From Hydractinia symbiolongicarpus (taxonomy: Eukaryota > Cnidaria > Hydrozoa > Anthoathecata > Hydractiniidae), in contig NC_079878.1 in assembly GCF_029227915.1 (NCBI RefSeq), forward strand, positions 18,788,001 through 18,852,000: a stretch of 64,000 nt of DNA. Direction: 5' to 3'. The first letter of the stretch is position 1; every line of letters starts with the position of its first letter. The notes under the pieces are model-generated. The model was not told where the DNA came from. It saw nothing but the letters and a program-made list of their open reading frames with translations, and did not search any database. Both the position numbers and the translations under genes were made by a program. Of this stretch, positions 45,239-57,224 are shown one piece after another.

Positions 45239-45276
45239 TCATATTTATTATAGGGGAAAAATATTGTAAATAAAGG
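45239..45276. promoter_or_regulatory. divergent start region, capsid / coiled-coil genes
   Basis: Only 38 bp separate the two ATGs. Toward the capsid gene it reads TATAATAAATATG; toward the plus-strand gene it reads TGTAAATAAAGGATG. Any promoter must be very short or overlap the genes. Confidence 0.5.
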
Positions 45277-45783
45277 ATGGCCGATAATTCAGTATTCACA
45301 CCTGAGGAGGATATAGGTAAGCATGATGAGGATGATAAATGCGACAAAGAGGATACGCAGCAATCAACGCAATTATCCGGAACGCAGCAACTTTCATCAA
45401 CATCGGGGCAGCAACAACATACCATGACGGGTAGGCAGTTGCTGGTTCACGGGGTCGATGAATTATATGACCAAATTAGAAAGGACCCAAGGATGGAATC
45501 GGTGGAGGTCCATGTAATCCCCTATGAAGATTTTCGTGTGGATGGAAAACTTCTTTTTTATAAAGGTGAGGATATTACCGGAAAAATATGCAAGGCTAGA
45601 GGTGTTGGCTTACAAAGCCCCGAGTCTATTATAAGTAATTTGGGAGCAGGCCCCATACGTGACTTTGGCTTTAGAACGTTTGTCACCACGCCCAACAAGG
45701 CGGAGGTAGTCCGGAAGCTTGCGATAGAGGTTGATACTATTGTTAATGAGGGTGGGGAGGATCCGGCACATAGTAGAGCATAA
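45277..45783 (+). CDS. N-terminal part of the coiled-coil protein, element C
   Basis: An intact 168-codon frame: polar Gln/Thr-rich start (STSGQQQHTMTGRQLL), then a folded part (ELYDQIRKDPRMESVEV, VDGKLLFYKGEDITG) that aligns with the start of 30530..31480, then a KAEVVRKLAIEVDTIVNEGG end. The coiled-coil and membrane segments seen in B are missing, so it is truncated, and its 3' end overlaps the converging SAP-DUF4116 gene. Confidence 0.55.
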   Translation: MADNSVFTPEEDIGKHDEDDKCDKEDTQQSTQLSGTQQLSSTSGQQQHTMTGRQLLVHGVDELYDQIRKDPRMESVEVHVIPYEDFRVDGKLLFYKGEDITGKICKARGVGLQSPESIISNLGAGPIRDFGFRTFVTTPNKAEVVRKLAIEVDTIVNEGGEDPAHSRA

Positions 45784-46018
45784 ATGGATTCTTTTCAACA
45801 GCCTTGTTGCACATGTCCTGCGTCTTGAACCTGTTGGGGACATATTCAAGTTTATGAGGCATCTCCCCAACGGCCTCGATCCAATTTTTATGGTTTACGA
45901 TATCGTCCTCCAGTAAGCTAATTAATTTGGCCTTATATAGCTTATGTAGCTTATAAAGCCCTATTAATCCACGGGATTTTGCAATCTCACGCAATTGTTT
46001 GACCGTGTGTGAATTCAT
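45743..46018 (-). CDS. SAP-DUF4116 protein, element C (3' truncated)
   Basis: A 91-codon frame. Residues 1-40 are a SAP-like helix pair (TVKQLREIAKSRGLIGLYKL) encoded within the TIR. Residues 45-85 are one and a half DUF4116 units (WIEAVGEMPHKLEYVP, FKTQDMCNKAVEKNPFM). The body was probably longer before the deletion at about 45780. The start follows TATAATAAAAGAG. Confidence 0.65.
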   Translation of the reverse strand: MNSHTVKQLREIAKSRGLIGLYKLHKLYKAKLISLLEDDIVNHKNWIEAVGEMPHKLEYVPNRFKTQDMCNKAVEKNPFMLYYVPDPPHPH

Positions 46019-46372
46019 TCTCTTTTATTATATGATTTTTAACAAATTCGGAAGATTTCATTTTGCTCAAAAACTAACACAGTTATTTCTCTCAAGGAAA
46101 TTTCCCTCTTTACTGCGCATGCGTTAATTTTTTGATGAATATTAGTATCATGAGGGAAATTCCCTGTATGTGTTGATTATTAGGGGATTGTGTTATACTC
46201 TTGATGACGTCATTTTGGTGAATACTAGGTCTTTGTAGATTAATATGGAATGGTCTTGGGATTGGGGGTGTGGTGACTATTAGGGGATTACCGATGACTT
46301 GTCGGTGACTTTGCTGTGGGTTGCCGTGACGTGCGCGTGCGCCTGTGCCAGAACATACATTTTCCTATCTCT
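45903..46372 (-). repeat. right TIR of element C
   Basis: Inverted match of 37835..38280, including SAP-coding DNA. It has CTGCGCATGCG (46113 on) and TGCGCGTGCGC (46332 on). Confidence 0.85.
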
Positions 46373-46835
46373 GCAACCTCTCCGCAACACTTTCTATATT
46401 GATTTCTGTATGCCACAAACAATTCTTTGTGTGAAAGTGACCGAGAAATTTTACTGGGCTATGGAGGCAAACAAAAACAGGCTCAAAGTTGTCCCTACCA
46501 AGTGCTTTACTACTGCCCCAGACTGCGCCGGAGGTCCCGTAGCGGCGTCGTCAGGAATTTTGCGCGACTGACCTTACGCAAACGAATTCGACTTTGATTT
46601 TTTATGTTCCGCAGGTTATTACATGCCAGTCCAGATATACTATAATAAATATATCACAGTGGTAGAACAAAGTTTTTATCGCTGTTACTGGAAATGGAAA
46701 ACACCGTTAGTCCATGTCTGGCCTTAAATGGGGTGTGTCGTATTAAGGACAGGATCAGGTCATCCTCGCTTTCCTTTCCATTGTGAACTTTGCTGTCGGT
46801 AAAGGGTATACCAACAAAGGTTTATTTGCTTCAGA

Positions 46836-49800
46836 ATGGGTGGTGATGTTGCAGCGATTAGGTTTTGCGCCTTCTTGTTGGGCTTACTTGGTTTGTTATT
46901 CTTATTGATCGCCACTCCAACACATCATTGGTTTCACGACAGTTCGCCTAAAGGTCCAGGCAGCAATGTTACGCAAGAATCCTATGGTGGAATATTTGAA
47001 ACGTGCGACACTCACACCGGCTCCAGTGGATATTACTGCCATGATACTAAAGGACACGGTATGAGAATAATTTATCCCATTTTTACGTAACTTAGTACAA
47101 GTCCTTGTTGGAGATATTCCTAGCTATAACTTTCTGAAAAGGTAGCTAATATGTGTGGCTAGAGGAGTATTTTAACAATGTTTTATAATTTAACATTTTC
47201 AAATTGAGTAACATACTGAAAATAAGAAAAAATAAAAAAATATAAGAAAAGTTCAACAAATACTGAATTTTATATTTCTTGATCATGAAAAAAATAGACT
47301 AGGCTGCCGCACGGCTGTTACAGAACTGACAAAAATGCTACAAAATAATAATTCGATTTACCCTCTCAGTTAAAACAGGATATCTCAAGAACAAATTAAG
47401 ATTTTTATATTCTGTAAAAAGAATAATAATCTTAGATAAATTGTCCATATTATTAAAAGAAAAAAAATTTTTGGACACCTGTCCGAAATTGGTAAATTTA
47501 GGCCAAAATGTCTAAAAATGACTTAAAATTTATCATTTAGATAAATGTCTTCCACAATATCTCTGGAATAATGTTAAGAAAACATTTTTTATGGTCCACA
47601 GGTTAGGTTAAACTAACCAAATTCCCCTGCACCACTTTGGGAACTTTTTCTTCTCTTTTTTAGCGTCTGAAGAAGACTTTAACTTAAAATTTAAGTAGTT
47701 TATAGTTTGAGACGAACGGTGCACAGTACGAGGTTGGAAAGATGGTATACTTTCGCCAAAAATAATTTTTTTCTATTTTGTGTGTTTTGTTCGACGAAAT
47801 AACTCGAAATCCATAACACACATGTATAACATATTAATATATTTAAAAAGTAGAAAAGTAGATCGTTTAAATACTTTTTATTTCAGTAAAATTAAAACAA
47901 TATAAAAAAAGTTTTATAACTTAAAAATGATAAAAATACAAAATTTCAATAAAAATTGTGGAAGCCATTTTAATTTTGTCCGCGGTTTGACTGTAGAGAA
48001 ACAGCCGTGGTCGATAAGCTGCATACGCTGCAAAAAGTGCAGGCGTTTTCGCGTGAGTTCGGTGTTTTAAAAACATTTAAGTATTCGCCTAAAAATACCT
48101 GCATAGACCTGGACAATGCCCAAAAAAGCGCCTTCTCCCAACTGTCGTCTGCATGGTAGGTTACAAGGGATTGTGCGGGCGGTTTTGTAGCACAACTGGC
48201 AATTTAATTCGAAAAGTTGCCTGAACTCGCCCTTATTTATGCGACCGTTTGCGCCTTCCTCTTAAAAATAGAAAACCCAGCACAATGTCAATAAAACTTA
48301 AATGAAAGAAAAAAAAATGCATTACAAGAGCTACAAATAAAGTTTGTTCTTTTCATTTTTTGTGGCATGCTGCAAACTTGCAGTTTAATAAATTTCCATC
48401 TATCTAATGATATGGCTTGGGCCGGGCTCTCTAAACAATCTTGCTTGTGGCTTTCAGACATGGTGTTTGGTTCTCTGAGATAACTCTTTCTGCTTCAGAA
48501 AGCAGTACTTTCAGCTGATCATTTTTAATTTTTTTATTGATGTTGTATCTTCATTTGTTGTCAAACATAACAAAATAAAGGCATTTATTTAAGTAACCTC
48601 TATACACAAGACAAATAGACATTGCCACCATTTTACAGTTGACGGTTAAATATGTCGTAAAATGATAACATTGATCCATATCACAACCATTGATTGAGAA
48701 GTTGTATTCATGGATCATATTAGGCTTGAATGAATTTGTAATCTTTGTTTCAATTTTTAGAGAAAAAGTTGATACAACAACTGGTTTCCTTTCCATGCAC
48801 GAAGTAATATTTCTTTTTCGGAATGTGGATTACTTATTTTTCAAATTTTTAAAGTTCTTCATGTCATGTTGAAACCCTTTTCAATTTGTCATAAGAGTAC
48901 CCGCATACAGTGACGTATCCAGAGTTTTGTTGGGCTACCGTTTTCTTATACCTAACTTTTGCTTAGGTTATCTCCGTGAGGCACCACCACAGTTGTTGCC
49001 GAAGGAAAAATTTTGGGTTTTGAGCTCCCTAGATCGCTGGAAAATGGCTTTGCAGTAAAAAGAGCAAAATTTTGTACAATTATTGCATTTATTACATATT
49101 TTTATATATTTTTCGTTTTTAGTCTTTGTTGCTGATAAATACCTGTTAAACCTGTTAAAAATTAAACATTACACCATGGTGTCCACAATAGATAACTTTT
49201 ATTGTAAAACAACAAAGACTGAGTTAGTTTTTTTCTTTGCATTTTTTATTTTTTTGGGGTAACAATTTGGAATCCCATACCGGTAAACCGGTAGCAAAAA
49301 CTCTCTGGATGCGTCTGTGGTATAATACGTGTTTTCGATTTAAAGTGTGTAATATCGATCAGCAAATATCTGACAACTACCAAGTTGATGCATCAAATAT
49401 TCAAATATCTCTGATTGCCCACTATCTAATTCAGGATTGTAATATGTATATTTGCCAAAATAAATCAAGAGTTTGTAAGTGTAACCAGTGATGGAATCAT
49501 ACAGTACTTCTTTCTTTTTGTCTCTGTACTCAATGCCAAATTTTCTCTCCGTGAAATTTTGTTTATTTTTAGCTGCATTGTTTCTACAACTTCGCATAGG
49601 TACATAAACTGCTCACTGTGGCTCGTTAGCTGAATGATAAAGGTAGTCGCGAATAAAGAGGTTCAGCATACTTAGTAGATTTTGTGCAATACCATTTGAC
49701 CCTTCACCCACCACCCCCTTAACGATTTTTTTTCTTACTTACACATATCTTACTTAAACAAATTTTTACATTTGAAATCCTCTGAAAAATCTTGACTGTA

Positions 49801-52169
49801 TTTTTCCTGTAAATAGGAAGTTCCATGGAAAAAATTTCAAACGCATAAAATGGGAAAAACTTATAGTGGCTGCTTAATCCGTGATTGGTTTGACTAATAT
49901 CATGACGCGTTCCGTCTGCGAGAATCAATGAAATAATAAGAGCTAGCTAATTTACATTAGGCTCTATACATTTAACGGATTAGAACTTTGATCTTAAGAT
50001 TGCTTGGTTGGTGCTCTCCAAAGTGTGGTAATGTTACCATTCTAAGCTTTATGTATGTGCTATCAAGAGCAAACCTTAATGAATTTGCATGTGTACATGC
50101 ATGCTATTACATGCCTTTCCTGAAAAAGCTTTTATCATCTTCAGCTCATAGGCAAAAAGTCTACAGAAAGCATTCTACTTTCTAGCATTGTTCATGTAAT
50201 TAATAAGATTCAAGAAGGCAAACTTTTAAAGTAATAAATTTTTGATGGTTTAGAGTATAACCTTTGCATGTGAAAAAAATTAAAAACTTAGGAAATTAAA
50301 ACTTAAAATGCTAATAAATGTAAGAATTGCCTGTACCAAAATAGTTAGGTCAGTGCAATTTTAACTTGGACCAATTTTTTTGATTTTTTTTCAGATTTTT
50401 TTAATGAAGTGGTACACACAAAAACAGACGGATACACCAACCCACTTTTAAAAGATACAAAAATATGGATCAGCTACAGAATAAAATAAAAATAATAATA
50501 ATTTTCCGATTTTGATTCTACCAGGGGCTGACATAAATTTCCAACCATTTTCAAGTTGGCCCTAAACTGAGGAGTGCAATGCAATTGCTTCAGTTAGCAA
50601 TTTAGACATTTTTTTCTAAAACACTTCCACTATGCCTGCCACATGGCATTTATTGAAACTTATTAAATACATGTTTTGGTAAAATTGGCAAATTGTTAGA
50701 ATACACAATTAAACACCTCCCTAAATTCAGTATTCGACTTTTTGCAAGACCAAATCAACACAAATTTAAAAACATAATGCCTTTCAAATCAAAATAACTT
50801 TGATCAAGTTGCCTAATCAATCAAGTAAATTTACTGCAATGTTTTAGTAGTTTAATTGCACTATGACGTCATCTTAACAAATCAATTATATACACCACAG
50901 TCACTGTTCCACCTAACAACTATTGCCATTAGTAATAATACATAAACTATTTTTTTGACATTTCTTTGTTTGAGATCATTGATAAGACAGCATTTTTAGC
51001 AATAAAACACAATTCGTACCACCCCCACCCTTCTCTCTATTCTTGTCCATACCTGTCTGATTTTTCACAACATTCCCCTCCCCATGTCTGTGAAGACAGA
51101 TTGTGATATTTAGTATAGCTCTTCATTAAAAGCAAAAAAATTGCCCAGACAAAAACTACGTAGAATTCTCTACTTAAGATGCTTCTCATGTAAAATGGAT
51201 AACAAAACAACGTGATAATGTTCTTTTTTCTCTAAAAAGACAACAAAATCAACAAGAAAAACAGGGAGAGAAAATGTATGAGGAAAGAATGTCTGCCTAC
51301 TTAAACAACCTCCCTCTCCCTGTCTGCTTTTGTCTCCTTTTTTTTGCTAACTGCTTCCCCTCTCTGAGATGCACACGTCCTTTATGAACGACTCCCTAAA
51401 ACATAAAAAAACTAAAAGGACGAAACTATCCCATGATATGGTTATTGGTTGCGCTAAAGAGACTACGAAAAAACCGTCAAAATTAAAACATCTCAAAAAT
51501 CATTGTATGAGAGTAATGGTTTTTTTTATATGTAAATGTATCCTCCCGACTTATCCTTAAATTTACTTACGTTTAACCTCTTTAGGATACGTCAAAGCAA
51601 CAAAAGCCTTCATGGTATTAGCGATAATCATGTATATTCTTATTGTTATCTATACATTGGTGCTGACTTATACAAAGGGAATTAGTTACAAAGTTCTTAG
51701 CGTTTTAACTGTTATTGCAGGTACGATGTTCTGTCACAAATTTGACTTGGAACTGTATGAAACAAGCATAAGGCATACCAGAACCTATAGTTACTGTATA
51801 TACTTCTGTATCTCTAGTAAACCCGTCTCGTGACTTAAAATATAATCTAACGTCTCTAATAAACATGTAGCATACATTCTGACGATAAAGGCATTGCGAT
51901 ACTCAACAAAAACTTGCATCAAATCACGGATTCAACAGGCTTCACAAAGTTGAATGTATAAAATACAACGTATTTAAGGTTTCTGTATTTTTTCAGGTGT
52001 TTTCATTTTGGTTGCAATGTCCATCTACACAGATCAACACAAACCGGAAAGCGATGACAGTGACTTTAAGTTCGGTTATTCATTTGCTCTTGGATGGACA
52101 TCAGCTGTGTTCACCATTATTGCTGGCATCTTAATTTTCTTTGGAAAGCCAGAGTATCAGAACATCTAA
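46836..52169 (+). CDS. claudin/PMP22-like four-pass membrane protein (host gene, 3 exons)
   Basis: Exon 1 is 46836..47058, exon 2 51586..51720, exon 3 51997..52169. All junctions are GT/AG in phase 1, and the exons sum to 531 bp (176 codons plus stop). The first membrane helix is FCAFLLGLLGLLFLLIA. The extracellular loop has W (HHWF) and a GGIFETCD...YYC pair, the W-C-C signature of claudin/PMP22/EMP proteins. Helix 2 is AFMVLAIIMYILIVIYTLVL, helix 3 spans the exon 2/3 junction (VLTVIAG/VFILVAM) and helix 4 is SAVFTIIAGILIFF. It likely acts in the plasma membrane, in adhesion or junctions. Element C lies 463 bp upstream. Confidence 0.75.
47059..51585 (+). other. intron 1 of the claudin-like gene
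   Basis: 4.5 kb, A/T-rich. No gene or well-preserved element is recognised inside it. Confidence 0.65.
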
Positions 52170-54998
52170 AATTGTCGTCTCTTAATTGTTGTCGTTCTCA
52201 TTCACTTATTTTTTGTATAATGGAATTTATGCACTGACGTTGGTAGTTTTGAAACTTGTAGTACAATTCGCCATATTAGCCTTTTACTATTTAAGGTGAA
52301 ATATAGCATGTGAACTTCTTATTTTTTTAAAGGAAACTAACTTTTTTGATATATTTTGTAGGAATATTTTTAAGTTTCAGTAAATCGACATTCGGGAAAT
52401 TTATTTGTAGTTATTTCAATTCAAATTCTGAAACCTAAATGACTAAAACTATGGCCACGTTTGCTCTACTTAATTGCTCGTTTTGTGGACCGTTGTCGTG
52501 AGTTTTAAATCCACATCCCATGCTATTATGCAATACAATCGCGCATAATTAAATTTGTGGTAGTGTTACTTTATATCGCGAATCGTTTGTATTCTCCAGA
52601 AGAATAGAAAAACGTTTCTCAAACTATTGGACACGTCACTCTTTTTGAAGTTAAGTCTTTCACAAAAACAAGTATTGTTAGCAACAGGCAAGGACAAGCC
52701 ATGCACTACGAAAACTGCAACACAAGACATCTGCCTTTACGAATGGCTCTAAATACAGGCGCCGCGGGAAGAAAAAATTTATAATGCGCGTGCTCCACAT
52801 ACCAAACGCTGCGGTCAAGAAAAAACATTAGCAACACGGTTGATACGAGTTTACACTTAACATGCGGTTGATGTCCTGGGCTCGTTCACGCTGAGCTTGA
52901 CACTGATGAAAATGGTGAAAGGTACCCAGTTATCGTTGTTCCATATATAGTCATCTGTCCGCTGTCTCTAACAATACCCGTATTCTGCAGGTTTCCTTGC
53001 TCATGAACTTGCAATAAATTCTCCGATGGAATTTGCCAATGGGTTTTTTGTTTCACCATGCAAAATATCCGCAGCCGACAGGTTCTGCGATGTCCATACG
53101 ATGAAACAATCAACGCAGAGGCTTTTTGAGATTGATTTAAGATAAAATTAACCATTCTATAAAGTCCTAAATGTAAACTGTTGCATCTACGACCTTTTTT
53201 TCTTACTTAAAATTAAACAAAATACACATATTTTACAGATTTTTATTTACAGATATTATATTTTTGTACAATACGGGTTAGATTATGCACGACAAGTATG
53301 GTATTGTCAGAAAATGGAAACACTTTTCTCTTGCTTAAGGTAGAATGATCGTTTTCCATTTTTCCTCGGAATGTTCACTTGAACTGACACCAACTTTGAC
53401 GCGTCCTCATCAACACCATTACCGTTTTTTTCTCTCAGCAGAACATTTTGGACAAAACCTGAAAAATAGTCGTAAGAAAAAATGATTGAAAATCGGTGTT
53501 AGATATATCAGCCCTTGCAGTAGTGTTATCGAAAATGATACCAAATAACAACCTCGATCGCAAGGTATTTTTTTCTCTTTTTGATATATGGGACAGCAAG
53601 AAAGAAATAGCCCTGGCACTTTCAACACCGCAAAATATGCAGTGTTTGCTCGATTACCAGCCGTATTTTAATTGAGCCAGATAAACTACTTGACAAGCTC
53701 GTCGAGTTCACGAGGTGGATTCTTTCAACGCAGCAAATGGAATACCTAATATATTTGTTCACCAGAATTAAAATTCCTCTTGAAAAAAATAAAATAAAAA
53801 ATTAATTTATCGTTTAGTTTTTGAAAGATTTATTCGTATGGTTTAGTGTTAAAATAAGATATAGCTATGGTTTGTAATTAAAATACAGCTACCTACTTTT
53901 TCACATGGCCCAAGAATTTTTAAAATAAAATTAGCTAGCTAGCTAGGTGGGTACATTTTCAAAAGTGAACTACTCTGTCCCAGGTTTGAATCCTGTCTGG
54001 ATTAGTTTCGAGAATTATGACAATAATACAAGCAATTACCAATAAAAATTTCGTCATTGTTACAAGCATACAATCTATGTAATACTTGCCTGGCTTGTGA
54101 TACATAATACAGAATAATCTTAGTTAAAAAAATGACTTATATAATTTTTTTCTTTTATAAGATTTCTTTATATACTTTGCTACAAGTTTATCGCATATTT
54201 TAGAGTGACTCACCTCTTTGTAGTTTTATGCGTATTGCTACAGATACACAAATGTTCGATATTTTAGACAGAGTTCATTGCAAACAATTGATTCACTGTG
54301 GATAAAAAAAATTTTTGAAAAAAGATTGGTAAACTAGAGAGTACTTTTTTCACGGGCATAAATTTTCTTAAACATTAGGCATTGCACAACATGTGCATTA
54401 CAGTAGGTATATACAACTTAAAAAACCTATTATATCTTGGTGCTTTTTGCAGAGAATACTGGTAATTGCTGATTTTTTAAGCCAGATTTATTTTTATAAT
54501 CATTACAGCAGTTATTTTATCAAGTAAATGTGACTGTTTATTTTGCAAACTTTTTTTATATTAATGCTAAAATTTAATTTACACATTGGTCTTATTGACA
54601 GTCGAAACGACATGGTAGTTTCCGGTATATTGGTCACATTGTTAATCATTTTTCAAAGTTTCATGTCCCAGGGGCGGATTCAGTCACGCGACTGACGTAA
54701 TTTTTACTAAGAATCGTAAAAAATAATAGGGTACTCGATCCCGCAGGCCCTGCGACCTTTGAGCTTTATTTTACGGACCTTCCTCTTCTGTGACTGAGTT
54801 AATAAATACGGCAAAAAGCGACTGACATCCGAAGAATTTTCCTGCGAATTGATTGGCTTGCCGGCCGAAATAACGTATTCTGATTGGTTTACAAAAACCT
54901 GACTGCTTTGAACCATATTTACGGTATTTGAGGTGCGATTCAGCATGCATTTTTCAATAATCATTGAATTTTTTTGTAACCGATGCCGTGTAAATTGA
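52170..54998. other. non-coding spacer
   Basis: No convincing gene. Near 53975, ggtttgaatcc resembles a Pol III B box, and a gcta cluster lies at 53932..53946, so a SINE remnant is possible. Confidence 0.35.
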
Positions 54999-55112
54999 AT
55001 TTCGGACCAAACGAAAGCAATTAGGAGGGTTTTTTCGGACCAAACGAAAGCAATAAATGACTTTTCGGACCAAATGAAAGCAATCAAGGGCTTTTCGGAC
55101 CAAATGAAAGCA
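54999..55112 (+). repeat. minisatellite, four ~27-bp units
   Basis: Units centred on ttcggaccaaa(c/t)gaaagcaa. The minus-strand translation gives repeated FVWSEK text, an artefact of the repeat. Confidence 0.8.
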
Positions 55113-55650
55113 TGCAAGACTAATAAGTAACCAGGCATGGTGATTCACGACATGTGTGCTGCAATGAGATGCAATAATTTTTTTAATGTGCAAGAAATAT
55201 ACGTAAAGTTATTACATTAAATTAAGTCTTATGTCAAAAATATAATTACAGTTGGTAACTATAGTATGCCATAAAAATATATATGCTGAACGACCATGTA
55301 TATGTTTCTTTAAAGTATTAACATACGTTCACATGAACATGTCATTTAAAGATTTAATTACAGTTGGTTATAGATATTGGAACATTTGTAGCTAGCTAGC
55401 TAGAAATTTCAATGTTGTTGTTGACCAAAAAATTAGAGAGTTTTGCAATTCCTTTATGGTAAGAAGATAATGCTTTATTATTCTTGTTATTTTAAACAAT
55501 AATTAATAGGTAATAAAAGCACCACCTAACTTTCATATGAAAAATCCTTTTTATACTTAATTTTTAATTTTCACGAAATAGGCACAGAGCAAATGTAGAC
55601 TGATAATAACTTCCATCCTGCAGTTGTTAATAGATTACTACTAGAATATA

Positions 55651-55673
55651 GCGACCTTAAGCAAAGACGACGG
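55651..55673 (+). repeat. left TIR of the Harbinger element
   Basis: An exact inverted match to 58419..58441. Confidence 0.95.
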
Positions 55674-55835
55674 GGACTTCTCAAGAACGGCATTTTAGCA
55701 AATGACGTCATTTTTGTAAGACTACGCATGCTCAGAATAAGGCGATTCCCCTTATTGCTCCGTCCTGTTCAAGTTGAGCACCTCAAACACAAGCTTTTGA
55801 CGTAGTGGGGAAAACGTCAACAAAAAATAAATAAA

Positions 55836-56900
55836 ATGGCTGATGAAAACGTTGCCAATACTGATAAAAAAAGGTAAGAGATCATGTCTCGTAACATACT
55901 ACAGGCCCCCTTCCTGTTCTCCTTATAATTTTTCAATGTTTGCTATCAATAAGCTTGGATTTAGCGAGGTGAGCCGGCAAACATGTCTGTTCCGGGGCTA
56001 GCTAGCACAGAGGAACCTCTTTCCAGAAAGCCTCTCAATGGTTGTTCCCCTCCAAAACATGGTCCTCTTCTTATGAGATTTTAGCTAGCTAGCTATAAAC
56101 ACACTATTTTGTTCAAACAAAAACAATAAAATTGTGACCTTGCTTTCTCTCTTTTTTTTGCAAAATATAAACGAATTTATTCCCTTTTAGACCTGTCATG
56201 GTTTGGAGTGAATCCAAGGATGAATTGTTATGCAGAGAAATTCTTTTATATGAACCTTTTCAATATAAAGAAAGAACCAGAGAACGAGGCAATAGCTGGA
56301 AGATGATTGCAGAAAGTCTTAATTCTGTGAAGGAACATGTCTTTCGAGTAGATTTACGAGCTGTGCGTGAAAGATTCAATGTAATAAAAACTAATTATGA
56401 GAAGAAGAATCGTGAAGAGGAAGCTGCAAGTGGTATTAGTCCTGAAGAAACAGAACTTGATGCAGCAATACGAGACATAGTTGAACGAATGAAAGAGTTT
56501 AATATTCAGTTTTCACAACAAAGTGAAAAAAAGGCTGAAAAAACAGAACATGACAAAAAAAATTGCTGAAGATTTCCGACAGCAAGCTTTAGAAACATTT
56601 TCAGAGACCAAAAAGCGAAAAGGTGAGGATGACGATTGTGGCAAAGTTAAACGGCGTAGCTCTGGTTCTGATACCGTGCAGTTTCTTCGAGAAAAAGCAG
56701 AATCAGACCGTGACGTTAAGTTACAAGAGTTGGAGGTTCGAAAGAAGGAACATGAACTGCAACTAGCGCAGCATAATGCTATATCTAGTCAACAAACTGA
56801 AATGTTTAAAATTATGATGTATCAGCAGCAAAAACAACAAGAACAAACACAGCAATTTATGTTGTTGATAGCACAAATGATGAACACCAAAAATAATTAA
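55836..56900 (+). pseudogene. Harbinger Myb/SANT-like DNA-binding protein
   Basis: Exon 1 55836..55873 (MADENVANTDKK) is followed by an intron with GT/AG ends and exon 2 from 56191. The Myb-like domain occupies the first ~90 residues of exon 2 (MVWSESKDELLCREILLYEP, GNSWKMIAESLN, RAVRERFNVIKTNYEKK). It ends in a Gln/Met-rich helix. In Harbinger elements this protein helps import the transposase and binds the TIRs. A run of 8 A near 56557 shifts the frame; the downstream part reads on in 56523..56900. Confidence 0.75.
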
Positions 56901-57224
56901 TATAATGACCTAATTTATGCAGTTAGTTGATGTTTTGTTGTAATGTGCAGAATACTGCTCCTTGTTTCGTTTTGTTTTTTGCAATTTCGGGGTTTTATGT
57001 ACAATGAATTAATACATGCTGTTCAAAATTATTTTGGGTTTGTTATGACAATATATTTTGTTATGAAGGTTTGTTATGAGAATATATTGAGCTAAAAACT
57101 ATATATTTAAGCTATATATATATATATATATATATACATTTTTATATTTTATTATATATTACACGACTTGTAAATTTACTTTGTATAAGTTGACTGACAT
57201 ACATTTATATTTTATTTTATTATT

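Larger units (their letters stand above)
37835..46372. mobile_element. Polinton-type element C, 8.5-kb deletion derivative
   Basis: The ends are agagataggaaaatgtat and its complement, flanked on both sides by gcaac (37830..37834 and 46373..46377), a 5-bp direct repeat. Genes are SAP/PolB fusion, ATPase 3' part, BRO-like, integrase, small membrane protein, major capsid protein, a truncated coiled-coil protein and a SAP-DUF4116 protein. The polymerase palm, the ATPase P-loop part, the minor capsid gene and the right-arm cassette are missing, so it could not be autonomous. Confidence 0.9.

Noticed and set aside
52886-53155. 89-codon minus-strand frame
   Set aside because: No family resemblance, no splice or promoter context, composition like surrounding non-coding DNA.
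54707-55193. minus-strand frames with repeated FVWSEK text
   Set aside because: Explained by the ~27-bp minisatellite.
57113-57135. short (TA)n tract as a regulatory site
   Set aside because: A simple repeat between the convergent Harbinger genes without other features.
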